In this document: piece after piece, positions 15,485-15,532 of the stretch
Numbering within the stretch: position 1 is the first letter of the stretch
Layout: every line of letters begins with the position of its first letter
NCBI GenBank assembly: GCA_964443825.1
Contig: CAYUEV010000037.1
Location: forward strand, 1-15,532
Length of the DNA: 15,532 nucleotides
Reading direction: 5' to 3'
Source: UBA1081 sp964443825
Lineage (GTDB): Bacteria > Bacillota > Clostridia > Oscillospirales > Acutalibacteraceae
The notes under the pieces: model-generated
The model's database searches: none
What the model was told of the DNA's origin: nothing
The model's input: only the letters and a program-made list of their open reading frames with translations
Position numbers and translations under genes: made by a program

Positions 15485-15532
15485 GTGATTTTTTTAAATA
15501 AAGCCCGCGGCGTTTTATATAAAATCCGTCAA

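Noticed and set aside
15485..15532. TTGACG at the extreme right edge as a second promoter
   Set aside because: No acceptable -10 box lies 16-18 bases downstream on the minus strand.

Overview
The window reads as a chromosomal piece of an uncultured, low-to-mid GC Firmicute, most likely a gut-type Clostridia, probably from a metagenome assembly. The reasons are the Clostridia-like proteins (PPDK, single-ACT threonine ammonia-lyase, paired CobW-type GTPases, half-size EamA transporter), the class A RNase P RNA, strong AGGAGG-type ribosome sites, near-consensus sigma-A promoters, and a 100-N scaffold gap. No phage, transposon, CRISPR array or tRNA is visible. Assignment below class level is inference.

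Layout. On the minus strand, positions 1-4395 hold uxaC, a cysteine-synthase-like gene and recG, closely spaced and probably one operon read from a promoter at 4466-4494. Back to back with that promoter, on the plus strand, a consensus promoter (4498-4526) drives the RNase P RNA gene rnpB (4541-4872). Thirty bases after rnpB come two plus-strand CobW/COG0523-type genes (4903-6977): a metallochaperone-like GTPase with a His/Asp-rich loop interrupted by the assembly gap, and a second GTPase-like protein whose C-terminus resembles the YcgQ/DUF1980 family. A hairpin at 7003-7027 separates this convergent pair from ppdK.

From 7043 to 15393 every gene is on the minus strand. They are ppdK with its own promoter; an ilvA-ridA-eamA cluster (threonine deamination, enamine clean-up, a small transporter); a yfbR-type 5'-deoxynucleotidase behind a KDG-kinase-like gene; and a secreted metallophosphoesterase with its own promoter and terminator.

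How the genes connect. UxaC and the KDG kinase are two steps of hexuronate use, although they lie 8 kb apart and the intervening enzymes are not here. PPDK links the pyruvate made by that route to PEP. IlvA and RidA form a known functional pair, because RidA removes the reactive enamine/imine made by IlvA.

The most unusual item is the cysteine-synthase-like gene. The PLP-anchoring lysine is serine and the substrate-binding and PLP-ring-binding motifs are also changed, so it looks like an intact pseudoenzyme of the CysK fold. Second in interest is the metal-associated GTPase pair that follows rnpB without an evident terminator.
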